A stretch of DNA of 64,000 bases from Hanleya hanleyi (taxonomy: Eukaryota; Mollusca; Polyplacophora; Lepidopleurida; Hanleyidae). Position numbers and translations under genes: made by a program. Position 1 is the stretch's first letter. The number at the start of each line of letters is the position of its first letter. The stretch lies in the NCBI GenBank assembly GCA_036873755.1, contig JAVTVY010056966.1, positions 186,001 to 250,000 on the forward strand, given 5' to 3'. A model generated the notes under the pieces. The model saw only the letters and a list, made by a program, of their open reading frames with translations. It was not told the origin of the DNA and searched no databases. This document shows, piece by piece, positions 38,030 to 48,501 of this stretch.

Positions 38030-39200
38030 CGAGCACTTGAATGGTATCAGAGAGAGATCATTAATGATTTTGCATAAATTAAAGATGGCCGCCTATCCTT
38101 CCGGTCATTCAGAGGAACTGATCTTCATTACGAGTGTCTTGATACATCGATGCTGTATCCCAAGTTTCATATAGAACACTTAAATGGTATCCGAGATATA
38201 TATCATTAAAGATTTTGCATAAATTAAAGATGGCCACCAAGATTTCCACCCAATCAGAGAAACCAGTTCTGTCATTCATCATAAGTCCCTTGCTGCATCG
38301 ATGATGTTTATCAAATTTTATATCGAGCACTTAAACGGTATCAGAGATAGAGATCATTAATGATTTTGCATAAATTAAAAATGGCCGGCCATCCTTCCCG
38401 CCTCTCAGAAGAATTGATGTGGTTATTCAGTGCAAGTCAAGTCTCTTGATACATCGATGCTGTATACCAAGTTTCGTATAGAACACTTCAATGGTATCAA
38501 AGAAATACATCATTAAAGATTCTGCATAAATTAAAGATGGCCACCAAGGCTTTTACCTAATCAGGAAAACTGGTTTGGTCATTCCTTCAAAGTTTCTTGA
38601 TGTATCGATAATCTCTACAAAGTTTCACACTGAACAGCAAAATGGTTTCCGAGATACACAAGATTCATGGTTTCGCATAAATTAAAGATGGCCGCCAAAG
38701 TTTCCACCCAATCGGGCCCAGATTCAATAGGATTCTGGGTAATGAGCATAGGAATGTGCACGGCAAGTTTGGTGTGCCTAGGGTAAGTCGTTCTAAAGAA
38801 AGCTTGGTAACAAGAAGTTTCATATAGAATACTTCAATGGTATCAAAGAAATACATCATTAAAGACTCTGCATAAATTAAAGATGGCCACCAAGGCTTTC
38901 ACCTAATCAGGAAAACTGGTTTGGTCATTCCTTCAAAGTTTCTTGATGTATCGATAATCTCTACAAAGTTTCACACTGAACAGCAAAATGGTTTCCGAGA
39001 TACACAAGATTCATGGTTTCGCATAAATTAAAGATGGCCGCCAAAGTTTCCACCCAATCGGGTCCAGATTCAATAGGGTTCTGGGTCATGAGCATATGGA
39101 TGTGCACGGCAAGTTTGGTGTGCCTAGGGTAAGTCGTTCTAAAGAAAGCTTGGTAACGAGAAAGCTGTGATGGTTTCGCATAAATTAAAGATGGCCGCCA
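38030..39200. repeat. Tandem array, about eight 150 bp units
   Basis: CATAAATTAAAGATGGCC recurs at 38072, 38218, 38369, 38524, 38676, 38871, 39022 and 39179 (spacing 146-157, once 195). Units also hold AGTTTCTTGATGTATCGAT-like and CACCCAATCGGG-like blocks. Adjacent pairs such as 38560-38720 and 38905-39065 are nearly identical, pointing to recent duplication of multi-unit blocks. Long frames here (117 and 73 codons) are repeat artefacts. Confidence 0.9.
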
Positions 39201-39396
39201 AAGTTTCCAACCAATCGGGTCCAGATTCAATAGGCTTGTGGTTGACCACCCAACAATTCTGTGTACCAAATTTGAAGTCTCTAGAAGCAACGGTTCGGTT
39301 TCTAGATCGATCACAAGAATTGTTGACGACCGGACGACCGGACGTACATGCCAACGACAAGACCCCGCAGCCTAATAGGCTGAGGGGTAAAAACTA

Positions 39397-39690
39397 CACC
39401 TGTCCCGGACAGGTAATTGTTGAAAAGTACCTGTCTCCAGTGACAGGTACTAAAATATATTTTGTTTTAGGTGTTCAAAATATATCTTTGACAAAAATCA
39501 TTCAAACCAGCTGCTAATTAGTGCATGAAAAGGTGTCATTAATTTATTGGTAGCTTGCAACATGTAGCTTTGTCATTAATCTTGAAATGTACATGTACTT
39601 TACAATTTCAACAACTGCATGTGCAGGTAATGCTTAAAGGGTGAAAGATAAACTATTTGGTCACCTGTCTCATAACTGACAGGTAAAATA
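39397..39690. repeat. ACCTGTC/GACAGGT hairpin cluster
   Basis: ACCTGTCCCGGACAGGT (39399-39415 region), GTACCTGTCTCCAGTGACAGGTAC with a short loop (39428-39451) and CACCTGTCTCATAACTGACAGGTA (39661-39684) are three hairpins on one stem sequence. The same stem recurs at 55950-55998 next to a hAT-type end. It may be a subterminal region of one transposon family. Confidence 0.6.
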
Positions 39691-39961
39691 TTTTGAATAT
39701 TTTGACCCCTGATGCATGCCTGCATTCGTCTGTGCAACTGAGTAGTGATATGACAGGGCTAGACGTTATAGAATTTGCATAATCCTTTTCTGAGATTCAT
39801 GCAGGGATGACAATTTTCATGCGACTTGAACTAATGGTTATGAAGTTTGTTCAGGCCTGTATGATCTTAAAAATGATGCCCTGTGAGTGAATATCATGAT
39901 TTAACATCACTTTCAACAATATTTCAGTCATATCACAACGCTTTGGGTCCAATGCAATCAC

Positions 39962-40284
39962 AGCAGGCATTGTAGCAACTACTAGTGACACAACTGTCGC
40001 AATTAGCAATTACAACAATTGTGTCATTAGCACTTGTCAGGTCACCAGCTAATGTCACAACTGCGCTGTGAAAATAGCAGGCAACTCTTGTCACCCAAAA
40101 AGTGATAGCAAGCATATTGCCGCTTATTGTCACAACTGGGAACCAGTAATTATTAGAGGCAAAAATATATCACACATGACAATGCATGATGTATGACTAA
40201 ATCTTTGATATACGCAATTACGACATTAGCTGGTGACCTCACTATTGCGACAATTGTGTCATTAGTAGTTGTTACAAGGCATGC
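39962..40284. mobile_element. Imperfect fold-back element
   Basis: The left arm (39962-40072) reads GCATTGTAGCAACTACTAGT, then GACACAACTGTCGCAAT and GGTCACCAGCTAATGTC; the right arm (40205-40284) contains the inverse of each block in order (GACATTAGCTGGTGACC, ATTGCGACAATTGTGTC, ATTAGTAGTTGTTACAAGGC). The left arm has an extra insert of about 35 bp. The loop is about 130 bp. No target duplication was identified. Confidence 0.7.
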
Positions 40285-40902
40285 AATGTTTACAGTGCCC
40301 GAAGACATCAATTGGACGCTAGAAACCATGTCTATCTTTTCATTATTTCAGCCAATCAAATCGCTCGTCACAAGTTTGATAGGAATGAGATTTATATCCG
40401 GGGATTTTTATATAAATTGGTCAATAACAACGCAGAGAGAAAACAGAACGATACATGTATGCATATTTCTTTACGGAATAAAGTTTCTCGCTAATTTGTG
40501 AATCGTTTCCACTCATCAGAGATGGTAGATTTACACCCAGCAACATTTAGATGCCAATTTCATGAATCATAGAGGATTTCATTCACATAATTTTAAGACG
40601 CGAGTTGGAAGTTTTTAATGTATTTGTTTTTTCCTGTTTTGGAAGACATTGCAAAATGTGCCCATATTTGTGGCCTCTTTCTCTTATGTTTCACTTGACA
40701 GTGCTATATTACTTATCATGGTTGGCCACATTCTTTTTCATGAAATGAGGCCACATTTTTCTAGAGTGTGGCCAAATTACCCTGCCGATTGTTAGAGGTA
40801 TACTTGAAAACTGATCATAATCCCCATCCCTGAACTGGAGTTATAACAGTACATAACACAATTTTCCACTTTTTCCCACATTTTCTGATCCTTTGACCTC
40901 AA
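40285..40902. other. No gene recognised
   Basis: Unassigned AT-rich sequence, with CTATATTACTTATCATGG and TGTGGCC words but no repeat partner. Confidence 0.45.
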
Positions 40903-41099
40903 AACAAGAGCCAAGAGCTCACGTTTCCCACGCTGGAATCAGCCCTGGTCAGACAATGAAAGAATATATTATTTAATTTGCCTTCAAATAGATTCCCTTC
41001 AAGTGAGAACATTTTTCATGAAGAAAGAATAATGTGAAGAATGTGAGGAAGTAAATAACAAAGTCTGTTATTGAGTTAATAAACAGATATAAAGTTCAT

Positions 41100-42982
41100 C
41101 AGTGGCGGCGGAACGTAATTGAAAGTGGGGGGGGGGGGGGCACTACGGCAACCCAACAAGCTCCGGGGTCCTAGATTGCCGGAGATGTGTTCTGAGCGTT
41201 TTCCCGGAAATAAAACTGATCAGACTGCATGCAGATTTATGATTCTATTTTCATGATGTTTCCGCAATAAATAGCAAGCATCGATATTGAAAACATCGCA
41301 CCTCATGCCTGCGTCCATTTGACTTTCTAGTTATATTTAAAACATACAAAAATATGACTTTTAGTTCTTGGAAGGGGAACCAATATGCCTACCGATAGGA
41401 TTCTTTCACACAAAGATAAAACAAGGAAATCCTCACAGCCCAACAGGCGAGGGTCCAGGGGCCGCCTAGGCCCCGGAAGCTCCGAAGTCTCCGGGCATGC
41501 GTTGTAAGCGTTTTCCAGGAAATAAATTCGAATATAATTTATGCAGATTTATGGTTCTATTTTCAAGTTTGTTTCGCATTTATAAGCATGCATCGATATT
41601 GAAAAAATCATACTTCATGCCTGAATCCATTTGACTTTCTTGTTATATTTAACACATAAAAAAAGATAGTGCCACGGCACTGTAGCTCATCTGGCTGTAA
41701 GAAATTTTTAATAATTAACTGCAATAGATGAGTTTCTAACTTGTGTTGTCCCGCCTGAACACTAAATGATCCATGCACTAAATTCCTGAGATTTCACGAT
41801 GACAAAGTTTCATGGGAAATTCAAGATGCGGCCATACTGGATTTTCGAATGTGACCAGAAAAGGTATCTTGCACAACTAGACCCCAAGGGGAACCTGTGT
41901 ATCAAATTTGAGAAAGATCAATGCCGTGGTTCCTGAGGAATCGTGATAAAGTTTCATGGGAAAATCCAAGATGGCCACCTGGTGGCCATATTGGATTTTC
42001 GAATCAGAGCACAAAAGCTATCTTGCACAACTAGACCCCAAGGGGAACATGTGTACCAAATTTGAGAAAGATCTATGCAGTAGTTCCTGAGAAATCGCGA
42101 TAACAAAGTTTCATGAGAAAATCCAAGATGGTCGTCTGGTGGCCATATTAGATATTTAAATTGGACTAAAGTACACATGTTGTACAACTAGACCCAAAGG
42201 GGAACTGGTGTAGCACATTTGAGAAAGATCCATGAAGTAGTAACCAAAAAATAATGATGACAAGATTTCACTGGCAAATTCAAGATGGCCACCATGGCAG
42301 CCATATTTAAAATCATATCGACACCGCATGAATAAATTCTGGTGTATTGGTGTATTCTCGTTGGGGGGAGGGGGGGGACATGCGTGCCAATTTTCAGCTT
42401 AATCAGCCAAGCGGTTTCAGAGAAGAGGATGTTTACGCACGATGCACAATCAGGCCATGACATCAGCCCATCGGGAATTCGGCCCAGATGAGCTAAAAAC
42501 GATGACCTTTACATCATGAAACATTAGAACCAATATGATACCGATTCATTTACACAAAGCTGAAATAAGTGATCCTCAGAGCCTGACAAGCGAGGGACCA
42601 GGGGCTGCCTAGGCCCTGGAAGTTCGAGGGTCTTGGGTTGCCGGAAATGCGTTTTACGCGTTTTCCCGGAAATAAATCTGAACACAATGTATATAGATTT
42701 ATGGTTCCATTTTCACATTCGTTTTGCATAAACATGCATCGATAAATATTGAAGAATATGCCGGACTCCATTTGCCTTCCTGGTTAACCACAAACAAAAC
42801 AGGCCCATAACACACCACTACACGTCCTGGCACTCTATCTGTAATTTTTATGTGGGGACATGGTCAGTTATGAGTGCCAAAAAGTAGGTGGGGGGGGGGG
42901 GCAAAGATATTCAGCACCCCCCCCCCCCCCAATTAACAGTGGGGGGGGGGGCGGGCCCCCGTGGCTCCCAGCTTCCAACGCC
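41100..42982. mobile_element. CAGTGGCG element inserted with GTTCAT TSD
   Basis: Starts CAGTGGCGGCGGAACG, soon followed by G14 (41127-41140), and ends GCTTCCAACGCC after a G/C-run zone (42889-42960). It is flanked by GTTCAT at 41094-41099 and 42983-42988. The body has units with GCTCCGGGGTCCTAG-, CGTTTTCCCGGAAATAAA- and GCAGATTTATGGTTCTATTT-like blocks at about 41150, 41431 and 42571. A relative starting CAGAGGCGTCACTAGG with G16 lies at 55246. The ends are only weakly inverted. The stretch 41664-42497 is a later insertion. Family unknown; non-coding. Confidence 0.7.
41664..42497 (-). mobile_element. HINE-like element III, copy 1 (about three units)
   Basis: Left end: GATAGTGCCACGGCACT hairpin (41665-41681) then GTAGCTCATCTGG. 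Right end: GGCCCAGATGAGCTAAAA (42481-42498). TAGCTCATCTGG is thus terminal on the right and subterminal, inside a hairpin, on the left: the same asymmetric plan as elements I and II. It holds about three units with CAAGATGGCCACCTGGTGGC-like cores (41825, 41967, 42122, 42282). The host sequence either side (ACACATAAAA and ACGATGACCTTTAC) is continuous in the related unit at 55525-55545, so the insertion point is confirmed. Confidence 0.8.
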
Positions 42983-43130
42983 GTTCATGAAAAGGACCCC
43001 TCTCCCAGTTAAATTAGTAAATGCATGCTTCTTATTTCACAACAGCTTAACTGAATGTAGATGGGTTTTATCAAACAGGGGAGACAACTCCACAGGAAGA
43101 GTCCAACCATAGAATGTAGTCAAACTGGAT

Positions 43131-43658
43131 ATAGTACGAAACGCTTTCGCAACAGGCCAGTTATATTATGTGCACGGTGAGAGAGTGACGGTGTATTTTA
43201 TTTAATGTCAAACATTTTAGATCATGTTGATCTCTGAATGCATATTAAACCCATCTCATGTTTGCACATTTTTCAAGTCACGCCCAGTAATCTAGTGTCC
43301 ACGTGGAGCAGTTGTTTGCAGGTTATAATTTATTCCGGAATGCCCTCCCTTTGTCAAATCTATATGCCAATGCTTTCGGAACACGCCAGTTATATTATGT
43401 GAGCGCGGGGGGCGGGGGAGAGAGAGTGACGGTGTATTTTATTTACTGTCAAACTGTCATTACTGTCAAACATTTTTGATCATGTTGACCTCTGAATGCA
43501 TATATTAAAACCGTCTCATGTTTGCACATTTTTCAAGCCACGCCCTGTCTACTCCATGATCACGTGGACCTGTAAGGACAGTTCTATGTAAATACGTGGT
43601 CACTGATCCGGAATAAATGCCCAGTGGTACGTCCAGGGCTTAACTGAAAAAAAAAAAT
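43131..43658 (+). mobile_element. Retroposed copy of a polyadenylated transcript
   Basis: Bounded by a perfect 16 bp target duplication TGTAGTCAAACTGGAT (43115-43130 and 43659-43674). The right end is an A11 tract (43647-43657) preceded at 29 bases by AATAAA (43612-43617). These are the marks of LINE-mediated retroposition of a polyadenylated RNA. The 527 bp body is two related halves of about 240-280 bp: CCAGTTATATTATGTG, GAGAGTGACGGTGTATTTTA and CTCATGTTTGCACATTTTTC each occur twice. It has no open frame of note and no recognisable tRNA-like promoter, so it may be a 5'-truncated 3' UTR or a non-coding RNA copy. Confidence 0.8.
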
Positions 43659-44049
43659 TGTAGTCAAACTGGATTCAGGTTTGGGGTGCTTTGACTTTGA
43701 CCTCAAAATGAATATGGTTCCTCTTTGCCTCATGGATAAGGTATACTCCAATCCAATCCATAACCCGGAACAGTTTACTAAAGTTAACAGATGGACAGAA
43801 ATTGTGATTACAATGTACGACCTTGTCTATCAATAGCGGCATAAAAAATCAATAGAGTTTCCAGGATTTTTATTCAACTTGTCTCGTCTCGACATTTATG
43901 TCATGTGACATGTGCCAAAATCAATGGTTTTCTTTGACTGCTCATGTTCGACTACTCCAAACCAATTTTCACAGTGGCAGCAAACTTTCATTGACTATAA
44001 ATCAACATCGTTTTCCGGTTGACTTTCATGTGATAAACTAGCAGTATCA

Positions 44050-44294
44050 GGCCATTGTCACTTGATTGGTTGTTTAGCATGACCTTGATTTTTTAAATAC
44101 ACATGATAGATGCTGTAAGTATAATTAATTTATTAATTATTAAATTGCAAACCAATTGTATACCGGTACGGATAAGAAGAAAATGAGTAAGTTTTACTCA
44201 TGAAGATGTAAATCCCTCATCTATATTAATTATTTGCTCTCAAAGTAAAGAGAAGGGCTGGTCATGCTAAACAACCAATCAAGTGAAAGTGGCC
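44050..44294. mobile_element. MITE family 1, copy 2 (245 bp)
   Basis: GGCCATTGTCACTTGATTGG starts the left repeat (44050-44084) and the inverse right repeat is 44260-44294. It matches 6894-7128 throughout, with small indels around 44110-44175. No coding capacity. The flanks (TCA and TTA) do not form a clean duplication. Confidence 0.8.
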
Positions 44295-44955
44295 TTAAAT
44301 GAGTATTTCTTCAAGATTCCATATAAATTATTACACTAAGGTAAAATTAAAATCGGATAATTAGTGGATATGCTACATGTTTCAGCTACCGAAGTCTGCA
44401 GTTATTTTTTCGATGATTGCCGAAGAATTTCCTGGGATAAAATAGTGTACTTTTTCAACCAAATAATAACACTTCACGTTTCGTCTTTGATCAGGGATTA
44501 AACATACCCAAAAAGTCAACTTAATGACTGCTTTCACATGTGGAGGGAAACACCTAAGTGATCTGCAATTTCATCCTGGGGAAATATATTGATTCCAGCA
44601 CCAACAGTCACTTTCGATGTCTTTCAATGAATTTCTTTTAATACAGTATATAAAATCAAAATAAACCGAAGTGTATGAGAAATGATCCGTAGAACATAGC
44701 CTTGAATTGGTCAATGTACATGTATAGATAGGCATGGTCGATGTACTCTGAATGGCCATGATCATTCCGTTTTATATTTCGTCCACAAATTCAACCTGGA
44801 TTTCCAAGTGGAGATTCAACAGCTGTAGAGTAGTTATACATGTAACAGGTGCACTGCTTTTGATTGACAATTCTGTTTAATCAACTATTGTATAATCTCT
44901 CAGTAAAAGTTATGATGAAAACGATGGTAGAATAGAGAGTAAAAAAGAATGATCA
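44295..44955. other. No feature recognised
   Basis: AT-rich, no repeat partner or domain-bearing frame seen. Confidence 0.45.
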
Positions 44956-45192
44956 ATGATAGATTATCCAGAACATATTCCATCAGGGAATGAAATATAC
45001 ATTGATTTGTTGGACGTGTCTGGAAAAAAATTGTACTGTCTAGTAAATATGGTTTGTCCTTCGAACGATTGTCCAACGCAGTTTATCAGCCCTGAATCAC
45101 CAGAAAGTATAAAACCTGCTATGATATCGCCGATAGGCCAACTACTTCATCTTTTCTCAGTTTTATTCGCCGAATTTGCGTGCAAATGTTGA
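44956..45192 (+). CDS. Weak hypothetical ORF, 78 aa
   Basis: A frame with a true ATG, 78 codons and a mixed, non-repetitive composition: an acidic and polar N-terminal half with three Cys near residues 28-39, several Ser-Pro pairs (about residues 45-50), and a hydrophobic C-terminal segment (about residues 60-76) ending CKC. No domain recognised. It lies just upstream of a CpG-rich frame (45405-45808). It could be a small gene or exon, or chance. Confidence 0.2.
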   Translation: MIDYPEHIPSGNEIYIDLLDVSGKKLYCLVNMVCPSNDCPTQFISPESPESIKPAMISPIGQLLHLFSVLFAEFACKC

Positions 45193-45404
45193 CAAAACTC
45201 GCCATGCTGGATGTTGTTTTTGCAGAATAGATGTTGAAAGGGGAATTCCTCGTGACCTACCATACAATTTGATTGGTCTGAATTATCGATGTCATCCTTC
45301 TACATTTACCATGTGTCTATGAGTACTTAAGTTGTTTTGGCTGCTTGTCGAGCAGTTGAAATGTTGTTGGGTGAAGTGTGTCGGTCACACGGAATGAGGT
45401 ACTA

Positions 45405-45808
45405 ATGCCCCGCAGCCAGGGAAACCTTGAGTTCTCAAACACTGACAAAATGGCGGGTTCAAATCCGGGTTGACGTCGAAAAAGTCAGTGACCAAAGGGA
45501 ATTGGAAAGATCGGATATACCGCCCAGTAGTACAGACAAAGCTCTGTATGCATCAACATCATCTAGTGTGGCAGTGACGCAAAATTTCAGTCCTCGAAAT
45601 TTGGCACGAATGAACCATCGTTCGCGTGTCGGTTACGCAAATCCGAAATGGCCACGAAACAAAAAATCGAAAAATCGGTTACATGAATGCGCTTCTGGTA
45701 GATATGTTCTGGTAACAAAAGTCGCAACCTCTTCTCTGTCTGTCCACTGTGTAAACTTTAACCATATAACGTGTATCTTTCAGCATGTTTTAAAAGTGAA
45801 ACTACATG
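45405..45808 (+). CDS. Candidate coding exon in CpG-rich sequence
   Basis: An open frame of about 135 codons between a TAA at 45402-45404 and a GTAAGT donor-like site at 45809-45814. The first in-frame ATG is about 60 codons in, so if coding it is probably an internal exon; CCCCGCAG (45407-45414 region) could be an acceptor. The translation is polar and basic (a KWPRNKKSKNRLHE stretch) without a recognised domain. CpG density is clearly higher than around it (about 29 in 600 bases), as in exons or CpG islands. A retroposon 3' end begins at once downstream. Low confidence. Confidence 0.25.
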
Positions 45809-45820
45809 TAAGTCGCATTT

Positions 45821-46130
45821 ATAATAATAATAATAAATGCTTTATTTAACGAGGGTTACACAATCAGTCAGAGACTGTTCTCCCTTGAGGCCCTCATAAC
45901 AATTAAAATAAAGATGTTCAAATATATTGTATCTATAAAGCACAATTGATGATAATATTTATGTAACATACAAATAATCAATCTCTTTTATTATTTACAA
46001 AATTATTTACAAGTTTCTTGAATGAAACCACAGTGTCCACAGTGTTACCACATGGCAGGCATGTGTCTGTCAGCTTGCACAGACTGTTTTGTCTACATGT
46101 ATCCTCGGTTCAGGGCCGGTGTACTATTAT
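45821..46130 (-). mobile_element. LINE/SINE-type 3' end, minus strand
   Basis: On the minus strand it ends CTCGTTAAATAAAGCATTTA then (TTA)n; on the plus strand the tail is the (ATA)n at 45821-45838. CTCAAGGGAGAACAGTCTCT is just upstream (45864-45890). AATAAA next to a 3-base microsatellite tail is typical of non-LTR retroposon 3' ends. The 5' limit is not visible and no reverse transcriptase remnant was found. Confidence 0.55.
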
Positions 46131-46619
46131 GTAATAAACCAATACCGGCCAGGAAACAGCTTAAATACCATACTTGCTAGAGTTGGAATGTAAGGGTTAC
46201 CCGCAAACCTCCTCGCTCCGAGGTTGTTCAGTTGCTCCATGGGGAGCTCTGCATGGAGCTAGCAGCAGAGGTGGCATGAGAGCTCCTCATGGAGGAATTA
46301 CCTCAGACATGTCAGAGTGGGCTGCTTGCAGTTAACTGTTGCTCTTTGTCACTCCTGCCATTTCTAAATTTCCAGGAGGCGTGTTCAACTTCTCAGACTT
46401 TTCAATTGAGATTTTAATGGAATCACAAGAAAATGGTGAATGAATTATACACCCTGAGTCGCAATAGCCAATCATGAATGGTGTTACGTGAGCAATCTCA
46501 TTCCCGTATGTTAACTCATTTGTCTGTTCAGTCGCTGACCACGTGCTGTGGACAGGGTCATATATCCCGCTGATTGCAATCTCGTTGAGTTGTATGGTAC
46601 CGGTTGACTGCACACTATT

Positions 46620-46750
46620 ATAACTACGTAACCATTTTGCGAAACCAATTGGTTACTTAAAAATTAACATCGTAACCAAACAGGCCAATATTACCATAAC
46701 CGATTTTTTGGTTACGTCAATTAACCAATTTTCGAGGCCTGAATTTTTGA
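46620..46750. repeat. Cluster of GGTTAC words in both orientations
   Basis: CGTAACCATTTTGC, CCAATTGGTTACTT, ATCGTAACCAAAC, CATAACCGATTTTTTGGTTACGTC and AATTAACCAATTTTCG lie within 130 bases, able to form several overlapping hairpins. It resembles a subterminal transposase-binding region; no partner end was found. Confidence 0.45.
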
Positions 46751-48184
46751 GGCAGATAAAGATAAAGATAAAGATAAATCGACCATGGCTTGATTGTAGA
46801 GATGTTCTGTGAACAAGATGACAAAAGTAAAGGGCAATTGAGAAATTCGTTGTGACTGGATCAACAAAGCTCAAAAAATTGTTCCATAAAGAATAAAAAC
46901 ACTTTTGTCCTGACCAAGACGAAAATGTCCGGCAACTTTTCCTGTTGATGATTTTGAATATTTCTACCCCTGTCCATGTTTAAATTTCAATTTTGAAAAC
47001 AACAATTTAGGGTTACTAGGGTTAGTAGAATGCCACAAGGCGGAAGATATACAACACAATTTTTTTAATGCAATAGCAATGTAATATATTCCTGAAGTCT
47101 ACGTGAAAGGCATATTCTGCAATGAATGTCATATAATACAATATCAACTTTTAATGAAGCAGTCAGTGTGATGCAGGCCTGGCCTTTTGAGGAGTGCAAT
47201 CGCGCTCGCGCTCCATCACGCTCCTAATTTTCTTTTGAGGAACGTCATTTTTCGCGCACCTCGGCTCGTCAGTCTGTGTTGTTGTTGTTGTAATACCATC
47301 AAGCACTGTTGTTGGGCTGTGCAATAGGAAAAGCTTTAATGCCTGCCTCACCTCATGACTTCCCAAGAATAGATTCCCAGTCTTTCCCTGCCTTTATTTA
47401 ATCAAAGTATACTTTTAATAAGCAAAGTAAATCCTGCAAGCTTTCCTGTTTTTAATGGATGAAAAAGCACATGTTACTTTTCTACGTTTTTCACAAAAGA
47501 GTTCCAATCAACTCAGGGACAGTCTTGTACTCAACTAACAAGATGTTGACACACTTTCTCTCCATTATGAGCATTTAGTGGACTATCTATTGACCAAATC
47601 TGTATAAATATATTTGTGAATAGCTTATTTCTTTACAAACTTCAACAAAAATATTGTTTTATCATTGCAAAGTATTTTACTTTATCATTGATATAACTTG
47701 TGAGTAACTGTTTTATACAGAAAAGCAGGGTGCCTGCTACTAAATTGTAAATTTTCCGTTTCCTATTTAATATAGAAATGCAGCTCTGGAACTATGCTCC
47801 ACAAACATTTAAATTTATTTATTTTTTATAAAGTACGGGTAAATGAAATTTGTATTACTAGGATATACTACATATCATTACACATTTATTCACTCTCATA
47901 CAGTATACAAGTAATTTGAAGGGGTTAAATTCCAGGAGAGCGAATCACCCTCCTTGGAAAATTTAGGACGACTGTTTTTAGCTCTCCATCATTTTTCAAA
48001 TGGCGAGGCCTGGTGATGTACAGATAAAAATATATATAGACTTCCCATTTGCTGGGATCCATACCAAATAGAATTAATGCGGATTTCACATGAAATTTAC
48101 TTCAATTTCTAATCAACATATTTGTCCACGAGAATGGATATTTTATATAAGTATAGACAAGAACCAGCATTTCATTGTATATGT
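46751..48184. other. No gene; GATAAA microsatellite and a solo hAT-like end
   Basis: (GATAAA)n at 46756-46780. CAGGCCTGGCCTTTTGAGGA starting at 47174 with a following CGCTCGCGCTCC block and (GTT)n at 47279-47290 resembles a hAT-type terminus without its partner. The rest is unassigned. Confidence 0.45.
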
Positions 48185-48501
48185 CAGCCCCAACAATTCA
48201 CCTCAGCAATCAGCAATTGCCGAGGTAAATACCGTGGCATAATCAGTTCACCTCAGCAATATTTAACATGGTGTTAAATAGGAATATTTAAATATGACAT
48301 TATTTTTGCCGAGGTGACCTTCTGAATTCAGGGTTTCATACACGTCGTGTTTTGCCATCGGTATTCAGTGGCAAAATTGAGCTAAAAACTCAATTCATGC
48401 CGTAAAAAACTGAGTTTACTATGTTTACTAAGAAAAATATTCAATTTTTGAACTGAAAACTCAATTCCAGTAAAAGCTAGAACACGTAATTCAAGCAAAG
48501 A

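Larger units (their letters stand above)
37273..39390 (-). mobile_element. Helentron/HINE-like element II with endonuclease remnant
   Basis: Left terminus: hairpin GCACCTAAAAGGTGC (37277-37291) then ACCCCTCAGCC (37296-37306). Right terminus: hairpin CAGCCTAATAGGCTG (39368-39382) running into GGCTGAGGGGT (39378-39388). These match element I part for part. On the minus strand the order is 5' terminal repeat, an array of about eight 150 bp units, the end of an endonuclease ORF, a short non-coding tail and a 3' hairpin. That is what an internal deletion of a Helentron, whose protein ends in an apurinic-type endonuclease domain, would look like with an array added. Confidence 0.7.
40903..43875. 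repeat. Repeat block interrupted by two insertions
   Basis: Three pieces (40903-41099, 42983-43130, 43659-43875) align consecutively with the uninterrupted block at 26925-27450. The first break carries a duplicated GTTCAT, the second a duplicated 16-mer TGTAGTCAAACTGGAT. The insertions are the CAGTGGCG element (41100-42982) and a poly(A) retrocopy (43131-43658). The block is part of an element I-type repeat whose own ends are not preserved here. Confidence 0.8.

Noticed and set aside
38961..39517. Overlapping ORFs of 116-117 codons on both strands
   Set aside because: These are opposite-strand shadows in the 150 bp array and its terminus, with no domain.
45456..45466. tRNA-like B box GGTTCAAATCC
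   Set aside because: The T-stem does not pair properly, and no A box or acceptor stem lies upstream.
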